From Prevotella sp. (GTDB lineage Bacteria; Bacteroidota; Bacteroidia; Bacteroidales; Bacteroidaceae): a stretch of DNA of 36,394 nt. Below, piece by piece: positions 32,555 through 36,394 of this stretch. Location: contig JAHHQW010000022.1 of the NCBI GenBank assembly GCA_020026195.1, forward strand, positions 1 to 36,394, written 5' to 3'. The notes under the pieces were generated by a model, which saw only the letters and a list, made by a program, of their open reading frames with translations, did no database searches and was not told the DNA's origin. Within the stretch, counting starts at the first letter, position 1. Each line of letters begins with the position of its first letter. The position numbers were made by a program, and so were the translations under genes.

Positions 32555-33046
32555 ATGAAAAAGTTTTTTGTATGTGCAGCATTCATGCTGTTCGGCATTT
32601 TAAACGTAATTCAGGCTCAGCTTCCTTCTGTTACTCTTAAAGACATTAACGGAAAGACAGTAAATACTGCTGAATTGTCAAACGACGGCAAGCCTTTTAT
32701 CATCGACTTCTTTGCAACATGGTGCAAGCCCTGTAACAGAGAACTCAAGGCTATTCACGAAGTTTATGCAGACTGGCAGGAAGAAACAGGTGTTAAGGTA
32801 ATAGCAGTTTCTATCGACCAGGCTCAGAATATAAACAAGGTTCGTCCTCTCGTAGACGAGAACGGATGGGAATATGAAGTTCTTCTTGACCCGAACAGCG
32901 AATTCAAGCGTGCTCTCGGTATCCAGATGATTCCTTACACACTCATTGTTGATGGTAATGGCAAAATCGTTTACAAGCACAACGGTTACACAGACGGTGC
33001 TGAAGAAGAACTTATCGAGAAAGTTAGAGAACTCGTTGCAGAATAA
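32555..33046 (+). CDS. TlpA-like periplasmic thioredoxin
   Basis: The 163-aa protein has a signal peptide (1-22, NVIQAQ) and then a thioredoxin fold with redox motif WCKPC (Cys 57 and 60) and the cis-proline segment MIPYTLIVDG. It belongs to the TlpA/ResA group that reduces or exchanges disulfides on exported proteins. It is first of four plus-strand genes (DUF6029, Omp28, T9SS cargo) with gaps of 39, 11 and 20 bases and a single terminator. Its likely clients are the Cys-containing proteins of the same operon (inference). Confidence 0.9.
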   Translation: MKKFFVCAAFMLFGILNVIQAQLPSVTLKDINGKTVNTAELSNDGKPFIIDFFATWCKPCNRELKAIHEVYADWQEETGVKVIAVSIDQAQNINKVRPLVDENGWEYEVLLDPNSEFKRALGIQMIPYTLIVDGNGKIVYKHNGYTDGAEEELIEKVRELVAE

Positions 33047-33085
33047 TTATTTTGTAGAATATAAATTGCAGAATAAGTAATAAGT

Positions 33086-34756
33086 ATGACTAATTTAAAA
33101 GCATTGTGTATTTCCGGCATGCTGGCATTGTCAGCTGCCGGTTTTGCGCAAGATGATAATAAGCTTATCATTAACGGTAGTATCCAGAGTGATAACCTCA
33201 TCCCACAGGATGATAGCGAGACAGGTGCAAAAAAAGGTGACCACTGGGCTAACACTAACACATTTGCTGACTTTAGAGCTCAGTACAAATGGTTAGAAGC
33301 CGGCGCTCGCTTCGAGTTCCTTCGTTTTCCTTTACCAGGTTTTAATGACGGAAGCGAAAGTGGATACGATGGTTGGGGTGTTCCAAACTTTTATATCAAA
33401 GGTAAGACAAAATGGGCCGATTTAACTCTCGGAACATTCTATGAACAGTTTGGATCTGGTTTTATTCTTCGTACATACGAGGAAAGGAATCTTGGTATCG
33501 ATAACTCAATAATGGGTGCACACGTTGCTTTAAGACCATTTGACGGATTATCCATTAAAGCTCTATCAGGTAAGCAGCGTAAATACTGGGCACATAACGA
33601 TTCCTGGGTCTCTGGTGCGGACATGGAAATCAGCCTTGATCGTTGGTTCAAAGGCTTAGAGAAGAACAATACTTATCTTACAATTGGAGCATCATGGGTA
33701 AACAAGCATGAAAAAGAAGCTGGTGATCCTATCCTCGTTTCTCATGACAAGAAAACATACAAACTAAACCTTCCTCAAAACGTTAATGCTTTTGATGTAA
33801 GAACACGTTTACAGAAAGGCGGTTTCAATTTTCTTGCTGAATATGCATGGAAGACCGAAGATCCTTCAGTAGACAACAATTTTATCTATCGAAAAGGTAA
33901 TGTAGCAATGGTTTCAACATCATACTCACAAAAAGGTATGAGTATCTTGCTTCAGGCAAAACGTAGTGAAGACATGTCATTCAGAAGTGATAGAAACGTA
34001 AATGGCAGATCTTCACTAATCAATCATCTCCCTGCATTCACGATGGACAATACCTATGCTCTTGCAGCAATGTATCCTTACGGTACACAGCTTGCTGAAG
34101 GCGAATGGGCATATCAAGGTTCATTTGGTTACAATTTCAAGCGTAAGACATTCCTTGGAGGTAAATACGGTACTAAAATTAATGTAAACTTCTCACACGT
34201 TCGTGCAATTGACAAGAATCCTATAAAAGGAAATATTGAAGGTACAAAGGGTTACGGATCTTCATTCTGGAAATGGGGTGATGAAGGTATGTACTATCAG
34301 GACTTCAATGTAAAGATTGACAAGAAGTTCTCAAAGGCATTTAAGTTAAGCGTTACTTACATGAACCAGTTTGCAAACGAGAAGGTTGTACATAGTGAGG
34401 ATGGAGACATTCGTGCAAACATCTTCATTGCAGATGGAACATATAAATTTAATAAGAAATTTATTCTTAGAGCAGAAGCACAATACCTTAACACAGATGA
34501 CGACCTTGGAGATTGGTGGTTTGGATTAGCCGAATTATCATTCACGCCTCACTTTATGTTCACAATATCAGACATGTACAACTCTGGTGGTACAAAGACA
34601 CACTATTATAGCGGTTTAGTAACATATAATACAGGTGCGCACCGTATCATGGCTGGCTATAGCCGCACAAGAGCTGGTATCAACTGTTCAGGAGGTGTTT
34701 GTAGATACGTACCTGCGTACAAAGGATTCACATTGTCATACAACTTTAACTTCTAA
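33086..34756 (+). CDS. DUF6029-type outer-membrane beta-barrel protein
   Basis: The 556-aa protein has a signal peptide (1-21, AAGFAQ). The rest is alternating amphipathic strands rich in Tyr, Trp and Gly and ends SYNFNF, the terminal aromatic signature of an outer-membrane barrel. It matches my memory of DUF6029. There is no plug domain, so it is not a TonB receptor. Its role is unknown; placed between TlpA and Omp28 genes it could be a pore or scaffold of the same surface complex. Confidence 0.8.
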   Translation: MTNLKALCISGMLALSAAGFAQDDNKLIINGSIQSDNLIPQDDSETGAKKGDHWANTNTFADFRAQYKWLEAGARFEFLRFPLPGFNDGSESGYDGWGVPNFYIKGKTKWADLTLGTFYEQFGSGFILRTYEERNLGIDNSIMGAHVALRPFDGLSIKALSGKQRKYWAHNDSWVSGADMEISLDRWFKGLEKNNTYLTIGASWVNKHEKEAGDPILVSHDKKTYKLNLPQNVNAFDVRTRLQKGGFNFLAEYAWKTEDPSVDNNFIYRKGNVAMVSTSYSQKGMSILLQAKRSEDMSFRSDRNVNGRSSLINHLPAFTMDNTYALAAMYPYGTQLAEGEWAYQGSFGYNFKRKTFLGGKYGTKINVNFSHVRAIDKNPIKGNIEGTKGYGSSFWKWGDEGMYYQDFNVKIDKKFSKAFKLSVTYMNQFANEKVVHSEDGDIRANIFIADGTYKFNKKFILRAEAQYLNTDDDLGDWWFGLAELSFTPHFMFTISDMYNSGGTKTHYYSGLVTYNTGAHRIMAGYSRTRAGINCSGGVCRYVPAYKGFTLSYNFNF

Positions 34757-34767
34757 TTGAGAAAGAA

Positions 34768-35586
34768 ATGAAATTAAAAGGAATATTAAATATATTGACT
34801 TCATTTGCAATAGCATCACTTGTTTTTGCATGTAGCAATGTTGACGAAGATAATAGATTTATTGAAATTGAAGATCCTGTAACACCCCAGGACTCTACAG
34901 GCATCATTGTGACAAAAAATGTATTAATAGAAGACTATACTGGTCAGATGTGTCAGAATTGTCCTCTTGCAAGTGATGTTATAAAAAATCTCCATGAGAT
35001 ATATAACGATAGCACCCTAATTCCTGTTGCCATATATAGCGGAAAACCAGGAATGTGCATTCCTGTAGGAAAGAAAGGCAGTCTTACAACGAACGAAGGT
35101 CAGGAATATTTTGAGAAATGGGGCTTGAGCGATCAACCTATTGGCTTAGTAAACCGCAAGGACGGTCCTCTTGAAAAGAGTAAATGGCCTGCAAAGGTTT
35201 TAGAATTCTCTAGAGAAGAAGCACCTCTTGCAATGGACGTAAAATCAGTATTAAGTGAAGATGGTAAAACAATCAATGTACATGTTGTAGTTAATCCTAT
35301 CAAATCTGTTAGCGGCAAGCTCCAATTGTGGATATTAGAAGATAATATTGTAGGAATACAGAAGATGCCCGACGGTAAACCTAAAAAGGATTATCTCCAC
35401 AATCATGTATTTAGAGCTTCTGTTAATGGTACATGGGGTGAAGATATGCAATTCACAGAGAAAAACACCTTTGAAAAGGATTATGTAGTAAATGTACAGG
35501 ATGACTGGAAGGGTAAGGATATTCACATTGTAGCTTTTGTATATAATGATAACGAAGGAGTATTGCAGGTTGTAAGATCATTTTAA
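34768..35586 (+). CDS. Omp28-related lipoprotein with thioredoxin-like motif
   Basis: The 272-aa lipoprotein has lipobox VFAC (Cys 22), followed by SNVDEDN, acidic residues consistent with surface export. Residues about 48-180 form a thioredoxin-like domain with the motif MCQNCP (Cys 62 and 65) in VLIEDYTGQMCQNC, the Omp28 signature; the remainder (about 185-272) is a beta-sandwich. Omp28 was named from a P. gingivalis surface protein; its biochemical role is not settled. The CxxC and the TlpA partner gene suggest thiol chemistry at the outer membrane. Confidence 0.87.
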   Translation: MKLKGILNILTSFAIASLVFACSNVDEDNRFIEIEDPVTPQDSTGIIVTKNVLIEDYTGQMCQNCPLASDVIKNLHEIYNDSTLIPVAIYSGKPGMCIPVGKKGSLTTNEGQEYFEKWGLSDQPIGLVNRKDGPLEKSKWPAKVLEFSREEAPLAMDVKSVLSEDGKTINVHVVVNPIKSVSGKLQLWILEDNIVGIQKMPDGKPKKDYLHNHVFRASVNGTWGEDMQFTEKNTFEKDYVVNVQDDWKGKDIHIVAFVYNDNEGVLQVVRSF

Positions 35587-35606
35587 TATTATAAATACAA
35601 CAAATT

Positions 35607-36245
35607 ATGAAAAAATTATTTACTCTCACATTCATGATGATTATGGGCTGTGTGATGACATTCGCTCAGTCTGTAGAATTCGTAGACAAGGACGGAAAGA
35701 CCATTACTAATGGCTCTACATTCATCGCTAACGGTCATATAGAAGACATGGGATGGGCTATTGAAATGAGTTCTGGTGTTTATGTAAAGAACAATAGTGG
35801 CAGCAAGGCTGACGTAGAACTTATCCTCGACGTTAAGAGCTGTACAGAAGGCACAAACCTTTCTTGCTGCGCTGGTGGTCAGTGTTCTCCTCTTTGGGAA
35901 GGTGAAAACATAAAGACATTCTCCATTGAAGGTAACGTCACAGATGATCCTCAGATTCACTGGACATACGAAGATCCTGAGCTAGAAGCAAGTGCTGAGG
36001 TTGTTCTCACACTTAAGCAGGACGGTAAGGTAGCTTCTACAGTTACTCTTAAATTCTCTAACAAGATTGATTCTGGTATCGATTCTCTCATCGCTGACAA
36101 AGCTCTCTGCAATATTTATGACATTACTGGCAAGCTGGTTAAGGCTAACGTTAGCAAGAATGCCGTAAACGCTATGACAAAGGGTCTTTACATCGTACGT
36201 GAGCTCACTGGTGCAAAGAACGTAAACAAGGTTATCGTAAAGTAA
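35607..36245 (+). CDS. Cys-rich secreted protein with type IX sorting domain
   Basis: The 212-aa protein has a signal peptide (1-21, MTFAQ), then a beta-rich domain (about 22-152) with four cysteines in a short stretch (C79, C87, C88, C93; SCCAGGQC), then a linker and a C-terminal sorting domain (about 155-212): LCNIYDITGKLVK, KGLYIVREL and the terminal KVIVK are typical of the type A T9SS signal. It is predicted to cross the outer membrane by T9SS and be anchored or released. The domain is unidentified. It is last in the operon with TlpA and Omp28, so disulfide formation or reduction in the cysteine cluster is a likely reason for the pairing. Confidence 0.85.
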   Translation: MKKLFTLTFMMIMGCVMTFAQSVEFVDKDGKTITNGSTFIANGHIEDMGWAIEMSSGVYVKNNSGSKADVELILDVKSCTEGTNLSCCAGGQCSPLWEGENIKTFSIEGNVTDDPQIHWTYEDPELEASAEVVLTLKQDGKVASTVTLKFSNKIDSGIDSLIADKALCNIYDITGKLVKANVSKNAVNAMTKGLYIVRELTGAKNVNKVIVK

Positions 36246-36266
36246 ACCGATATACTTTATAAAGAT

Positions 36267-36303
36267 AAAAAGAGATTTCCTTTAAAGGGAATCTCTTTTT
36301 TGT
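36267..36303 (+). terminator. Terminator of the TlpA-Omp28-T9SS operon
   Basis: AAAAAGAGATTTCC pairs with GGGAATCTCTTTTT around a TTTAAA loop (stem arms about 36268-36280 and 36287-36300), followed by a T-run to 36302. Confidence 0.9.
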
Positions 36304-36394
36304 TTCTATACTCTGCAAACCCATATACAATAGATTATTGGGGCTCAGTAGATAAATCATGGGGATAAATTCTTTCACTTTGGATTATTACCTA
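36304..36394. other. Window-end intergenic sequence
   Basis: No gene is seen. CACTTTGG near 36378-36385 resembles the -7 box of a promoter reading out of the window on the plus strand, but it is not an exact match. Confidence 0.3.

Noticed and set aside
1..36394. Mobile elements, CRISPR arrays, toxin-antitoxin or phage islands.
   Set aside because: No transposase, integrase, direct-repeat array or phage structural gene was recognised; the phage-type label of the small gene at 1494-1910 is a family name only.

Overview
The window looks like a chromosomal segment of a Bacteroidota bacterium, most likely Prevotellaceae (Prevotella/Segatella-like). The evidence is the promoter type (TTTG, about 20 bases, then TAnnTTTG or TTACTTTG, with no Shine-Dalgarno preference), the gene block ftsX-DUF3098-uppP-truB-queA-folK, a TonB-dependent receptor with surface lipoproteins, DUF6029 and Omp28 proteins, and type IX secretion (T9SS) traits. 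The traits are a PorE-like TPR/propeller/OmpA lipoprotein and a C-terminal sorting domain. I saw no insertion sequence, prophage, CRISPR array or replication origin.

Left part (1-11.5 kb). A minus-strand run carries uridine kinase, a secreted HExxH peptidase, a small macro-like protein and MnmA. Next to it are a secreted endonuclease/exonuclease/phosphatase-fold enzyme (minus) and, divergently, a TonB-dependent receptor, a DUF5689 lipoprotein, a choice-of-anchor-J-like lipoprotein, ribosomal protein L31B and a NUC1-type endonuclease lipoprotein. I read the two nucleases, the receptor and the lipoproteins, with uridine kinase beside them, as a candidate system for breaking down and importing extracellular nucleic acid.

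Middle (11.5-24.4 kb). This part is mostly housekeeping: groES-groEL, thioredoxin reductase, riboflavin synthase, an HtrA protease, RNase P RNA, a YihY/BrkB membrane protein, a MATE exporter, a BASS-like transporter, tRNA-Cys, a FeoB-associated-type Cys-rich protein, rubrerythrin and a cupin. The groES and htrA promoters share a palindromic TGNCA-type motif at the -33 position. A probable structured RNA lies between htrA and ribE.

Right part (24.4-36.4 kb). A PorE-like lipoprotein is followed by the conserved minus-strand block from ftsX to folK, whose QueA has a large N-terminal insertion. After a radical SAM gene on the plus strand comes a four-gene plus-strand operon: TlpA-like thioredoxin, DUF6029 outer-membrane barrel, Omp28 lipoprotein and a Cys-rich T9SS cargo. 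I infer an envelope thiol/disulfide module coupled to a secreted surface protein.

All calls are from reading sequence and translations; no database search was run.
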